Shown here one piece after another: positions 17,988 through 25,967 of a stretch of DNA of 64,000 nucleotides (positions within the stretch are counted from its first letter, which is position 1; every line of letters starts with the position of its first letter). Location: the NCBI RefSeq assembly GCF_001653515.1, contig NZ_LYOY01000051.1, positions 1,012,001 to 1,076,000 of the forward strand, written 5' to 3'. The position numbers and the translations under genes were made by a program. The DNA is from Streptomyces sp. ERV7. Its GTDB lineage: Bacteria; Actinomycetota; Actinomycetes; Streptomycetales; Streptomycetaceae. Under the pieces are notes generated by a model. The model had not been told where the DNA came from. It worked only from the letters and a program-made list of their open reading frames with translations, and did no database searches.

Positions 17988-18728
17988 CTAGCCGTTCTGC
18001 AGGACGGGGAGGGCCGGGGCCCCGCTGGGCAGCATGTGCTTGGCGGCGAGGACGGGGGTGCCCGCGACCCGTACGACCTGGGTGACCAGGACGGCGGGGG
18101 TGTCGGCCGGGCGGTCCAGCTGCTCGCCCCGGCGGCGCCCGAGCAGGGTCGCGGTCACCCCGCTGTGCGCGGTCAGCGGCACACCCCGGGAGGCGTCCGC
18201 GAGCACCGCGAGCATCGAGCGGGCGGGCTCCTCGGCCAGGGCGGCGGCGAACGCCGGGTGCAGCTGTTCGAGCACGTCCCGGGGCGCGGCCCACTCATGG
18301 CAGAGCGCCACCGCCAGCGCCTCGCCGACCAGCACCGACTCCCAGAACCGCAGCTCCGCACCGGCGCTGGGCAGCAGATGCTGGGTGGTGAAGTCGGTCG
18401 GCTCCTCGACGCTGCGCAGCAGGGCGCGCACCCGCACCGGACCGCCCGCGCCGAGCAGGTCCTCCAGCGGCTGGAGTTGCTCGAAGCCGCGCCGGGGCGG
18501 CCGGTCGTTCACGGTCCGCCCCACGCCCCGGCGCACCGAGAGCAGCCCGTCCTCCTGGAGGAGCAGCAGCGCCTCGCGCAGCGCCGGACGGCTCACCCCC
18601 AGCTCGCCCGCGAGCCGGGGCTCCGAGGGCAGGGTGGAGCCCGGCGGATAGGTGCCGTCGTGGATCGCGTCGGCGATCCGCTCGTACAGGGCGACGACCG
18701 GCCTGCGCTGCTGTCCGCTGACTGCCAT
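17988..18728 (-). CDS. GntR family transcriptional regulator, FadR/FCD-like or divergent UTRA type
   Basis: A 246-residue regulator with an N-terminal winged helix-turn-helix: LYERIADAIHDGTYPPGSTL and then LAGELGVSRPALREALLLLQ, typical GntR. The C-terminal ~150 residues form an effector domain I cannot assign firmly; the ending VLVTQVVRVAGTPVLAAKHM recalls UTRA domains. A perfect palindrome CTTGTCTGACAAG lies 25 bp upstream of its start, fitting autoregulation, and a near copy lies in the beginning of add. Inference: it controls adenosine deaminase and itself, perhaps in response to a nucleoside. Confidence 0.85.
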   Translation of the reverse strand: MAVSGQQRRPVVALYERIADAIHDGTYPPGSTLPSEPRLAGELGVSRPALREALLLLQEDGLLSVRRGVGRTVNDRPPRRGFEQLQPLEDLLGAGGPVRVRALLRSVEEPTDFTTQHLLPSAGAELRFWESVLVGEALAVALCHEWAAPRDVLEQLHPAFAAALAEEPARSMLAVLADASRGVPLTAHSGVTATLLGRRRGEQLDRPADTPAVLVTQVVRVAGTPVLAAKHMLPSGAPALPVLQNG

Positions 18729-18752
18729 GGCGCAAGCATGGCCCGGGCCTCA

Positions 18753-18765
18753 CTTGTCTGACAAG
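18753..18765 (-). promoter_or_regulatory. palindromic operator upstream of the GntR gene
   Basis: CTTGTCTGACAAG is a perfect 6+1+6 palindrome located 25 bp before the GntR start codon. Size, symmetry and position match GntR-family autoregulatory sites. The rest of 18766-18945 carries only the leader of the LapA-type gene. Confidence 0.6.
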
Positions 18766-18945
18766 GCGGGTCCACCAGGTGTCGGACGCCTCGAAGCACC
18801 GGACAGGCCCGCTCACCCGTACGGACCGTTCCAGGGCCCCTTCCCGTACGAGATCAGCTCATCCTGTACGGAAGGGGTGCCACCACCCACAGAACCACCC
18901 CAGACCGAGCACTCCAGACCAAGCACCCCAGAAAGGGCCGGGTCA

Positions 18946-19194
18946 ATGAGCCCCAAGGACGCGTCGGGCGGGACGAAGGGCGGCACCGGGTTCGGGGGCG
19001 CCCTCACACCGTCGCGGGTCGCGGTCATCACGATCGCGGTCCTCGCCCTGGTCTTCATCTTCGAGAACACCCGCCAGGTCAAGATCCGGCTGCTGATCCC
19101 CGAGGTCTCCATGCCGCTCTATCTGGCGCTGCTCGCGGTGTTCGTGGTCGGGGTGATCTGCGGCGGCTACTTCATCCGCCGGCGGGGCAGGTGA
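18946..19194 (+). CDS. LapA-domain small membrane protein
   Basis: An 82-residue protein with a Gly-rich cytoplasmic N-terminus and two membrane segments (VAVITIAVLALVFIFENT and LYLALLAVFVVGVICGGYFI), joined by VKIRLLIPEVSMP and ending in RRRGR. The arrangement FENT...VxIRLL...MPL is that of the LapA domain family (DUF1049). Role unknown; a membrane-organising or envelope function is usual for the family. The ATG at 18946 has AAAGGG about 9 bases upstream. Confidence 0.8.
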   Translation: MSPKDASGGTKGGTGFGGALTPSRVAVITIAVLALVFIFENTRQVKIRLLIPEVSMPLYLALLAVFVVGVICGGYFIRRRGR

Positions 19195-19298
19195 GCGGGA
19201 GCGGGGCGGGGCCGACGGGAACGGGACAAATGATCGAGAACTCTCGGTATATCGTGGCCGGTTGAGACGCCACACCGGCACGGACGAGGAGTGCGAGC

Positions 19299-19736
19299 AT
19301 GAAGTTCAAGGCCGAGGTCATCCCGTCCGGGAACGCGCTGGGCGTCGAGGTGCCGCAGGACGTCATCGACGAGCTCGGGCAGGGCAAGCGGCCCCCGGTG
19401 GTGGTCGCGATCAACGGCCACTCCTGGCGCACCAGGGTCGCCGCGATGCGCGGCCAGATCCTCATCGGCATCAGTGCGGCCAACCGCGAGGCGAGCGGGG
19501 TCGACCTGGGCGAGGAGATCGAGGTCGACCTCCGGCTCGACGACGAGCCGCGCGTGGTGGAGGCGCCGGACGACCTCGCGGCCGTGCTCGACGCGGACCC
19601 CGCGCTGCGCGGGGCGTACGAGCGGATGGCCTTCAGCCTCAAGCGCAAGCAGGTGGGGGAGATCGAGAGCGCCAAGAGCCCCGAGACGCGGCAGCGGCGC
19701 ATCGACAAGCTGGTCGAGTCGCTCCGGGGCAAGTGA
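19299..19736 (+). CDS. DUF1905 / YdeI-OmpD-associated family protein
   Basis: A 145-residue protein. The N-terminal ~85 residues (MKFKAEVIPSGNALGVEVP to DVGEE-like LGEEIEVDLRLD) form the DUF1905 beta-barrel. The C-terminal part (RGAYERMAFSLKRKQVGEIE and PETRQRRIDKLVESL) is the YdeI/OmpD-associated helical region. The molecular function is not established. A small palindrome CGAGA-AC-TCTCG at 19235-19246 followed by TATATCGT lies 50 bp upstream and may be an operator or promoter region. Confidence 0.8.
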   Translation: MKFKAEVIPSGNALGVEVPQDVIDELGQGKRPPVVVAINGHSWRTRVAAMRGQILIGISAANREASGVDLGEEIEVDLRLDDEPRVVEAPDDLAAVLDADPALRGAYERMAFSLKRKQVGEIESAKSPETRQRRIDKLVESLRGK

Positions 19737-19767
19737 CCCCGGCCTCCCGCCCCCGAACGGGTTCGAG

Positions 19768-19881
19768 GTGGCGGATCTGCGGGAGGGGGCGGAGATCCTG
19801 GACGAGGTGTGGGCCCGGCTCACCGATGAGCCGCTGCCCGACCGGTACGCCTATCGGATGCGGCCGCCGTCGTCCCCCTAG
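19768..19881 (+). other. possible short ORF or gene remnant
   Basis: From a GTG at 19768 the frame encodes about 37 residues (VADLREGAEILDEVWARLTD and onward) with strong G/C in third positions, ending at TAG 19879-19881. The frame is also open upstream to the end of the DUF1905 gene. It reads like real protein but has no clear ribosome-binding site or recognised family. It may be a micro-gene or the tail of a lost gene. Confidence 0.25.
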
Positions 19882-19891
19882 GGGGCGCGGG

Positions 19892-20239
19892 CTACCCTCC
19901 CTGGTCCACGTACTCGAACACCGACCCGTCCGGATGTACCGCGATCAGATTGCGGCCCCCCGGGGTGGCGACCGGGCCCACCAGGACGCGGGCGCCCACC
20001 CCGGTGAGGGCGCGGTAGGCGTCGTCGACGTCCTTGACGGCGATCGTGGCCGACACCTTGCGCAGGATCTCCAGCTCCGACTCCGCACCGCTCATCAGCA
20101 GGAAGCAGCCGACCGCGGCGACCGACACCCCGCCGCGTTCGGAGCGCAGGGCTTTGCTTCCGGTGAGGCGTTCGTAGAAGACCACCGAGGTCTCCAGATC
20201 GTCGACGCAGATGCGCAGGGTGGCTCCGAGGATCTCCAT
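19892..20239 (-). CDS. VOC family (glyoxalase/bleomycin-resistance fold) protein
   Basis: A 115-residue single-domain protein with the beta-alpha-beta-beta-beta pattern of the vicinal oxygen chelate family: ILGATLRICVDDLETSVVFYERL at the start and GRNLIAVHPDGSVFEYVDQ at the end, the latter carrying the usual C-terminal Glu metal ligand. Substrate unknown. It lies 24 bp after the methyltransferase gene on the same strand and is probably co-transcribed with it. Confidence 0.82.
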   Translation of the reverse strand: MEILGATLRICVDDLETSVVFYERLTGSKALRSERGGVSVAAVGCFLLMSGAESELEILRKVSATIAVKDVDDAYRALTGVGARVLVGPVATPGGRNLIAVHPDGSVFEYVDQGG

Positions 20240-20263
20240 ATGAATGAGCCTAGTTGGTGACGG

Positions 20264-21073
20264 TCACACGCGGCAGAGGATCTCGCCGTGGGGGACCATG
20301 AACCACGCGTCCTCGTCGGCCGCCCACTCCCGCCACCCCTCGGCGATCGCCGCGAGGCCCGCCTCGGTGGTGTGTCCGCCGTCCACCGCCAGGTGTGCGT
20401 ACGAGGACGCCACCGTGCGCTCCGCCCACAGCCCGCTCCACCAGGCGCGCTCGTCGGGCGTGGCGAAACACCAGGTGGAAGCGGTGGAGTTGACGTCGGT
20501 GAACCCGGCCGCGCGCGCCCAGGACCGCAGCCGCCGCCCGGCGTCCGGCTCGCCGCCGTTGGCCCGGGCGACCCGGTGGTAGAGGTCCAGCCAGGTGTCC
20601 AGGGCCGGGACTTCGGGGAACCAGGTGAAGGCGCCGTAGTCGCTGTCGCGCACCGCCACCAGACCACCCGGCCGGGTGACCCGGCGCATCTCGCGCAGCG
20701 CCTGGACGGGGTCGCCCACGTGCTGCAGCACCTGGTGCGCGTGGACGACGTCGAAGGAGTCGTCGGGGTGGTCCAGGGCGTGGACGTCCGCGACCGCGAA
20801 CGCCATGTTGGACTGCCCGCGCTCCTTCGCGTACGCGCGCGCCTGTTCGACGATGCCGGGTGCCGCGTCGACGGCGGTGACATGGCCGTCGGGGACCAGT
20901 GCGGCCAGGTCGGCGGAGATGGTGCCGGGCCCGCAGCCGATGTCCAGGACCCTTGCGTCGGGCCCGAGTTCGCCGATCAGGTACCCGGCGGAGTTGGCCG
21001 CGGTGCGCCAGCTGTGCGAGCGCAGTACGGAGGCGTGATGGCCGTGGGTGTAGACGGCGGTCTCCTTCGGCAT
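20264..21073 (-). CDS. class I SAM-dependent methyltransferase (UbiE/Methyltransf_11 type)
   Basis: A 269-residue enzyme with motif I VLDIGCGPGTISADLAALVP, post-I VTAVDAAPGIVEQA, motif II DSFDVVHAHQVLQHVGDP and motif III MRRVTRPGGLVAVRD, the classic small-molecule methyltransferase series. The start is ATG 21073, with GGGAG 9 bases upstream on the minus strand. Substrate not predictable. It is divergent from an UlaG-like MBL gene across a 241-bp gap in which I see no certain promoter. Confidence 0.88.
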   Translation of the reverse strand: MPKETAVYTHGHHASVLRSHSWRTAANSAGYLIGELGPDARVLDIGCGPGTISADLAALVPDGHVTAVDAAPGIVEQARAYAKERGQSNMAFAVADVHALDHPDDSFDVVHAHQVLQHVGDPVQALREMRRVTRPGGLVAVRDSDYGAFTWFPEVPALDTWLDLYHRVARANGGEPDAGRRLRSWARAAGFTDVNSTASTWCFATPDERAWWSGLWAERTVASSYAHLAVDGGHTTEAGLAAIAEGWREWAADEDAWFMVPHGEILCRV

Positions 21074-21314
21074 GACCGGCTCCCTCTCTCGACTCTCTCG
21101 GGTGTTCCCGACGTTCGGTCGGTTCGGCCACCGTACGCCGCCATGTCGCATGGTGAGACCTGTGTTTCGGCATGTGGACAGCGCGGGCGGGTCCGCCGGG
21201 CGCGCTCCGGGGCAGCCGCGCGCCGCCCAGTCGGCACTACCGCCGAGGTGGAACAAGTCGTAGCGTCGGGTGCGTTACCCCTGCCGAGCAAGGAAGATCA
21301 CTTGGGAGGGCACC

Positions 21315-22073
21315 ATGGGTGAGGTAGCGATCCGGTACGTGGGCGGGCCGACCGCCGTCGTGGACATCTGCGGATTCCGGCTGGTCACCGACCCGACCTT
21401 CGACGCCCCCGGCGACTATCCGATCGGCGACCGCAAGCTGGTGAAGACGGCGGGCCCGGCGGTCGAGGCCGACGAGACCGGGGCCGTGGACGCGGTGCTG
21501 CTCTCGCACGACCAGCACCCCGACAACCTGGACGAGTCCGGCCGCGCCTATCTGGCCCGGGTTCCGCTCGTCCTGTCCACGGCCGCCGCGCGTGGCAGAC
21601 TCGGCGACGCCGTCACGGCGCTGCCCAACTGGGAGACGTACGAGCTCGGTGAGCGGCTGCGGATCACCGGTGTGCCCGCGCTGCACGGGCCCGCGGGCGC
21701 CGAGGCGCTGACCGGCGAGGTCACCGGCTTCGTCCTGCACGGCGACGCGGTGCCGACCGTCTATGTGAGCGGTGACAACGCCTCGCTGGACCACGTCCGC
21801 GCGGTCGCCGAGCGCTTCGGCCCGGTCGACGTGGCCGTGCTCTTCGCCGGAGCCGCGCGCACCCCGCTCTTCGACGGCGCCCCGCTGACCCTGACCAGCG
21901 AGGCCGCGGCCGAGGCCGCCCAGATCCTGGGCGCCCGCCATGTGGTGCCGCTCCACTTCGAGCACTGGGGCCACTTCAGCGAGGGCGCGGACACGCTGAC
22001 CGAGGCGTTCGCCGCCGCCGGGCTCGGCGAGCGGCTGCGGCTGCTGAAGCCGGGGGCGACGTTCACGGACTAG
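21315..22073 (+). CDS. UlaG-like MBL-fold metal-dependent hydrolase
   Basis: A 252-residue metallo-beta-lactamase-fold protein. The metal motif is partly altered to LLSHDQHPDNLD instead of HxHxDH (Asp replaces the first His after SH). Later ligand-region motifs are VPALHGPAG, VYVSGDNAS and VPLHFEHWGHFS. The family hydrolyses phosphoester or lactone bonds in small molecules; the substrate is unknown. ATG 21315 follows GGGAGGG. It ends convergently to the PAP2/DAGK gene with a hairpin between. Confidence 0.82.
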   Translation: MGEVAIRYVGGPTAVVDICGFRLVTDPTFDAPGDYPIGDRKLVKTAGPAVEADETGAVDAVLLSHDQHPDNLDESGRAYLARVPLVLSTAAARGRLGDAVTALPNWETYELGERLRITGVPALHGPAGAEALTGEVTGFVLHGDAVPTVYVSGDNASLDHVRAVAERFGPVDVAVLFAGAARTPLFDGAPLTLTSEAAAEAAQILGARHVVPLHFEHWGHFSEGADTLTEAFAAAGLGERLRLLKPGATFTD

Positions 22074-22100
22074 TACGGGAACGGCTGCCGGTACGGGAAC

Positions 22101-22130
22101 GGCCGGGCGTCCGCCGCCGGGCGCCCGGCC
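22101..22130. terminator. bidirectional hairpin between convergent genes
   Basis: GGCCGGGCG (22101-22109) pairs with CGCCCGGCC (22122-22130) around a 12-base loop, in the 63-bp gap between the converging MBL and PAP2/DAGK genes. A short direct repeat of GTACGGGAACGGC precedes it. Confidence 0.55.
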
Positions 22131-22136
22131 CTCGGG

Positions 22137-23739
22137 TCAGGCGCGTACCGGCGGCCGGTACACCGTCAGCGCCTCGGGCAGCTTGTCGACCGTCAACTCG
22201 CCCTCTATGTGGGCGACTTCACCGTCGTACGCCACCGGAGTGCGCGGGGCGAGCGCGCCGATGCGCAGCCGGCGCAGCCGCCGGGCCGCGTGGACGGGGG
22301 AGCGGCTGAGCGGCCCGGCGAGCGCGGCCGCGAGCAGCCGGAGGCCGGGCAGCCGGCCGCCGTGCACCACACGGACGTCGAGCAGCCCGTCGGCCAGGTC
22401 GTAGCGGTGGGCCGGGGCCGGGCCGAGGCGCTGGTAGATGCAGTTGCCCGCGAACAGCAGCCACAGCGCGTGCGCCTTGCCGTGCAGCTCGGCCTCCAGC
22501 GGGCGCTCGCCGCCCAGCACCTCGTAGGCCGCGAGCACTCCGGCCGGCCAGCCGCCGATCCTCGGCGACCAGCGCTCGCGCAGCCGCACCAGCTCCGGAT
22601 AGACACCGAGGCTGAAGGTGTTGACGAAGTACCCGGCGTCCGTGCCGTCCGGACCCGGCCTGAACCGGCCGAGGTCCACCTTGACCGCGTCGCCCGAGGC
22701 CAGTGCGCGGGCGGTGTCCTGGACCTCCTCGATGCCCAGGTCGTACGCGAAGTGGTTGAGGGTGCCGCCGGGGAACACCGCGAGCGGCACGCCGTGTCGG
22801 GCGGACGCCACCGCCGCCCGGTTGACCGTGCCGTCGCCGCCGCACACCCCGAGCGCCCGGCCGCGCCGGGCCGCCTTGTCGAGCGCCGCCGTCAGGTCCT
22901 CGGGGGCGCATTCGACCACCTCGGCCAGCGGCAGCGCGTCGCGCACCGCCGAGGCCTTCGCGGCGGCCGTGCCGGAGGCCTCGTTGACCACGACCACCAG
23001 GTGCTCGCCGCCGGGCAGCGCGGGCGCGTCCGCGTACGGCCGCCCGGGCGCGGGGAGCTGGCGCCGGGTGGGGACCAGGCCCCGTACCGCGAACGCCGCG
23101 CCGACACCGAGGGCCGCGCCCACCAGGACGTCACCCGGATAGTGCACTCCCGTGTACACCCGGGAGGCGGCCACCGAGAAGGCGACCGGCGCCACCACCG
23201 CGCCCCAGCCCAGTGACTCCAGGGCCACCCCGGTCGCGAAGGCCGCCGCCGAGGCGGAGTGCCCGGACGGGAAGGACGTGGTGATCGGCTGGCTCTTCAA
23301 CTGCCGTACCAGCGGCCACCCCGGTCGCGAAGGCCGCCGCCGAGGCGGAGTGCCCGGACGGGAAGGACGTGGTGATCGGCTGGCTCTTCAACTGCCGTAC
23401 CAGCGGCACCAGTTCCAGTATCGGCCGGGGCCTGCGCACCGACCGCTTGACCACCGTGTTGACGGTCGCCGAGGCGAGCGCGAGCGAGGCCACCCCGCGC
23501 AGCGCCGCCCGACGCGCCCGGGGCGAGCGGGTGGCCGCCATCGCGGCGGCGGCGCCGAACCACAGCAGCCCGTGGTCGGCGGCCCGGCTCAGCCGCGGCA
23601 GCACGGCGCGGGCCCCGGGCCAGTTCCGGTCGGCGGCCACCTGGAACAGCGCGCGGTCATGGGCGCTGAGCCGGCGGGGCAGGGTGCTCGTCGGGAGCGG
23701 CCGGGTGGAGGAGACGGGCGGCAGGGACGGAAAAGACAT
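22137..23739 (-). pseudogene. PAP2 phosphatase / diacylglycerol kinase fusion, frame broken by a 91-bp duplication
   Basis: The intact gene would encode 503 residues: an N-terminal PAP2-type phosphatase (KRSVRRPRP, then PSGHSASAAAF and SRVYTGVHYPGDVLVG) and a C-terminal DAGK/LCB5 kinase domain (VVVNEASGTAAAKAS, GVCGGDGTVNRAA, FPGGTLNHFA). A perfect 91-bp tandem duplication inside the PAP2 active-site region shifts the frame. The upstream ORF starts at ATG 23739, reads through PSGHSASAAAF, then goes out of frame and ends at 23131. The downstream ORF could restart at TTG 23300. The full span minus 91 bp is exactly 504 codons, so removing one copy restores the gene. It may be a pseudogene, a reversible switch, or an assembly artefact. 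Confidence 0.88.
23223..23404. repeat. perfect 91-bp tandem duplication
   Basis: Bases 23223-23313 and 23314-23404 are identical over 91 bp and directly adjacent. The unit begins GGCCACCCCGGTCGCG and the following unique sequence starts with the same GGC, a short homology typical of slippage or unequal exchange. The length is not a multiple of three, so the PAP2/DAGK frame is broken. Confidence 0.97.
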
Positions 23740-23813
23740 GGCCCATGGGTACCCGCGCCCGGTCAGCGCAATCCGTGCTTGAGCCGTACGCCCCGGTCGG
23801 ACAGAGTGGTCCC

Positions 23814-24404
23814 ATGGCTTCCCCAGCGTCCTCGGACCACGCCCGTCTCCTCGGCCTCCATCGCGAGGCCGTCGCCCTCTTCGGCTCCCGCGTCCACGCC
23901 GTCCGGCCCGACCAGTGGGACCTGCCCACACCGTGCGCCGAGTGGAGCGTGCGGGACCTCGTCAACCATCTGGCCGTCGAGCAGCTGTGGGTTGCGCCGC
24001 TGGTCGCCGAGGGCCGCACCATCGCCGACGTCGGGGACGCCTTCGACGGCGATGTCCTCGGCGCCGGGCCGGTGGGCGTCTGGGACACGGCCGTGGCCGC
24101 CGCGGTGGCCGCGTTCGCCGAGCCGGGCGCGCTCGACGGCACGGTCCACCTCTCGTACGGCAAGACGCCCGCCGCCGCGTACTGCTCGCAGATGGTGGCG
24201 GACGCCGTGGTGCACTCCTGGGACCTGTCCCGGGCGATCGGCGCGGACGAGCGGCTGCCGGACGCCCTGGTCGAGGCGGCGGCGCGGGAGTTCGGCGGGT
24301 ACGCCGACCAGCTGCCTCCGAGCATGTTCGACGCGCCCGTCGAGGTGCCTGACGGGGCCGACGCCCAGACACGGCTCCTCGCGATGCTGGGCCGCTCCGT
24401 CTGA
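23814..24404 (+). CDS. TIGR03086-type mycothiol/DinB-like metal-binding protein
   Basis: A 196-residue member of the actinobacterial maleylpyruvate-isomerase/DinB superfamily. Typical segments are QWDLPTPCAEWSVRDLVNHL near the N-terminus, with a metal-ligand His, and DAVVHSWDLSRAIG in the C-terminal half, with the second His. Relatives bind zinc and often use mycothiol. No specific reaction can be assigned. The ATG at 23814 lies 74 bp from the divergent PAP2/DAGK start. Confidence 0.82.
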   Translation: MASPASSDHARLLGLHREAVALFGSRVHAVRPDQWDLPTPCAEWSVRDLVNHLAVEQLWVAPLVAEGRTIADVGDAFDGDVLGAGPVGVWDTAVAAAVAAFAEPGALDGTVHLSYGKTPAAAYCSQMVADAVVHSWDLSRAIGADERLPDALVEAAAREFGGYADQLPPSMFDAPVEVPDGADAQTRLLAMLGRSV

Positions 24405-24411
24405 CGGCGGG

Positions 24412-24888
24412 TCAGAACGCCTGGGAGGGCCCCGGCCGGTCGCCCCGGCCGCCCTGCCGGGGCACCCCGCAGCCGCGCGGAGCCGACCGGCCGGGGTCCG
24501 CCGGAGCCGGGCGCGGCTCCTGGTGGGCGGCGACGTCGCGAAGGCTCACCAGACCCAGCGGCCGCCCGCCCTCGACCACCGGCAGCCGCCGCACCGCGTG
24601 CCGCCGCATCAGCCGCAGCGCCGTCGCCAGCTCGTCGTCGGGCCCCACGCACACCGGTGAACGGGTGCACACGGACTGGACGCTGACCGTCAGCGGGTCG
24701 GCGCCGTCCGCCACCGCGCGCACCGCGATGTCCCGGTCGGTGAGCACCCCGATCAGCCGGTCGCCCCGGGCGACCAGCACGTCCCCGACGTCCTGGGCAC
24801 GCATCAGCTGGGCCGCTTCGACCAGTGAGGCATCGGGCCGCACGGCCGTGACACCCGCCGTCATGACTTCACGGACGTACCGTGCCAT
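24412..24888 (-). CDS. CBS-domain pair protein
   Basis: A 158-residue protein with two CBS domains: VREVMTAGVTAVRPDASLVE to LIGVLTDRDIAVRAVA, and VCTRSPVCVGPDDELATALR to PLGLVSLRDVAAHQE. They are followed by a Pro/Arg-rich tail without recognisable domain. CBS pairs bind adenine nucleotides and act as energy or redox sensors. It converges on the TIGR03086 gene with 7 bp between stops and is divergent from the SigB-type sigma gene, hinting at a stress link. Confidence 0.85.
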   Translation of the reverse strand: MARYVREVMTAGVTAVRPDASLVEAAQLMRAQDVGDVLVARGDRLIGVLTDRDIAVRAVADGADPLTVSVQSVCTRSPVCVGPDDELATALRLMRRHAVRRLPVVEGGRPLGLVSLRDVAAHQEPRPAPADPGRSAPRGCGVPRQGGRGDRPGPSQAF

Positions 24889-24967
24889 CGCTGTCCGCCT
24901 CTTCTCCGTCTCGGGTCGGTTCCGCCGCAGTACCCCGCCCCGCGCCGACCATGCCCGGACCCGGGGC

Positions 24968-24992
24968 GTTTGGAGCGGATGACCCCGGGCAG
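24968..24992 (+). promoter_or_regulatory. candidate SigB-type promoter upstream of the sigma gene
   Basis: GTTT (24968-24971), 15 bp, then GGGCAG (24987-24992). The Streptomyces SigB-group consensus is close to GNNT-N14-16-GGGTA. The match is one base off in the -10 and would fit autoregulation of the sigma gene that starts at 25134. Confidence 0.3.
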
Positions 24993-25133
24993 GCGCTCAT
25001 CGTGCTTCGGACCGGAGGCACGTCCGTGGGAGCGGCTGTCCGCTCCGGGCGTGCCCGAGCTCCGGCCGGGCCCCGGCGCAGCCCTTCCCAGCGGTGACCA
25101 CCATCCGATTCCACCGTTCAGGGAGCTGTCCGC

Positions 25134-25967
25134 ATGCGTACGTACGCACCCGCCACAGCGAAGCACCCGCACGACGACGCACCCGACACCGCCGCCGCGT
25201 TCACCCGCCTGGCCGCCCTGCCCCCCGGGCCCGAGCGGCACGCGCTGCGCCAGGAGCTGGTCAGGGCATGGCTGCCGATGGCCGAGCGGCTGGCCGGCCG
25301 GTTCCGCAACCGGGGCGAGGCCCTCGACGACCTGCGCCAGGTCGCCGCCCTCGGCCTCGTCAAGGCCGTCGACCGGTACGACCCGGAGCGCGGCGCCGCC
25401 TTCGAGAGCTTCGCGGTGCCGACGATCACCGGCGAGCTCAAGCGCCACTTCCGCGACCACATGTGGACCCTCCATGTGCCGCGCCGGGTCCAGGACCTGC
25501 GCGGCCGGGTCCGCGCCGCCCGCCAGGAGCTGATGCAGACCGCGGGCACCCGCAACCCCTCGACGGCGGACATCGCCGCCCACACCGGGATGACCGAGGA
25601 CGAGGTCAAGGCCGGTCTCGAAGCCCTCGACAGCTTCTCCGCGCTCTCCCTCGACGCCGAACTGCCGGGCGCCGAGGACGGATACACCCTCAGTGACTCC
25701 CTGGGCGCGCCGGACCCGGCGCTCGACGTCGTCGTCGACCGCGAGTCCGTCAAACCGGGCCTTCGCCGCCTCCCGCCGAGGGAGCAGCAGATCCTCTACA
25801 TGCGCTTCTTCCGCGACATGACGCAGAGCAGGATCGCCGAGGACCTGGGCATCTCCCAGATGCACGTCTCCCGGCTGATCAGTCGCTGCTGCACTCGGCT
25901 GCGGGATCAGGCCCTGCGGGAGCAGGCTCCGGCCGCTCGCCGTCCGGTGGAGCGGGACGCCGCATAG
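25134..25967 (+). CDS. SigB/SigF/SigG family RNA polymerase sigma factor
   Basis: A 277-residue sigma factor of the stress/sporulation group. Region 2 is seen in AERLAGRFRNRGEALDDLRQVAALGLVKAVDRYDP and GELKRHFRDHMW; region 3 in PSTADIAAHTGMTEDEVKAGL; region 4 in LPPREQQILYMRFFRDMTQSRIAEDLGISQMHVSRLISR. Such factors drive osmotic, oxidative and developmental responses and are held by anti-sigma kinases that SpoIIE-type phosphatases counteract. ATG 25134 follows AGGGAG. Its 3' end overlaps the convergent PAS-GAF gene by 89 bp, so the two transcripts are antisense at their ends. Confidence 0.93.
   Translation: MRTYAPATAKHPHDDAPDTAAAFTRLAALPPGPERHALRQELVRAWLPMAERLAGRFRNRGEALDDLRQVAALGLVKAVDRYDPERGAAFESFAVPTITGELKRHFRDHMWTLHVPRRVQDLRGRVRAARQELMQTAGTRNPSTADIAAHTGMTEDEVKAGLEALDSFSALSLDAELPGAEDGYTLSDSLGAPDPALDVVVDRESVKPGLRRLPPREQQILYMRFFRDMTQSRIAEDLGISQMHVSRLISRCCTRLRDQALREQAPAARRPVERDAA

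Noticed and set aside
22073..22109. Direct repeat of GTACGGGAACGGC as a mobile-element scar
   Set aside because: Only two short copies next to a terminator hairpin, without transposase, inverted repeats or target duplication.
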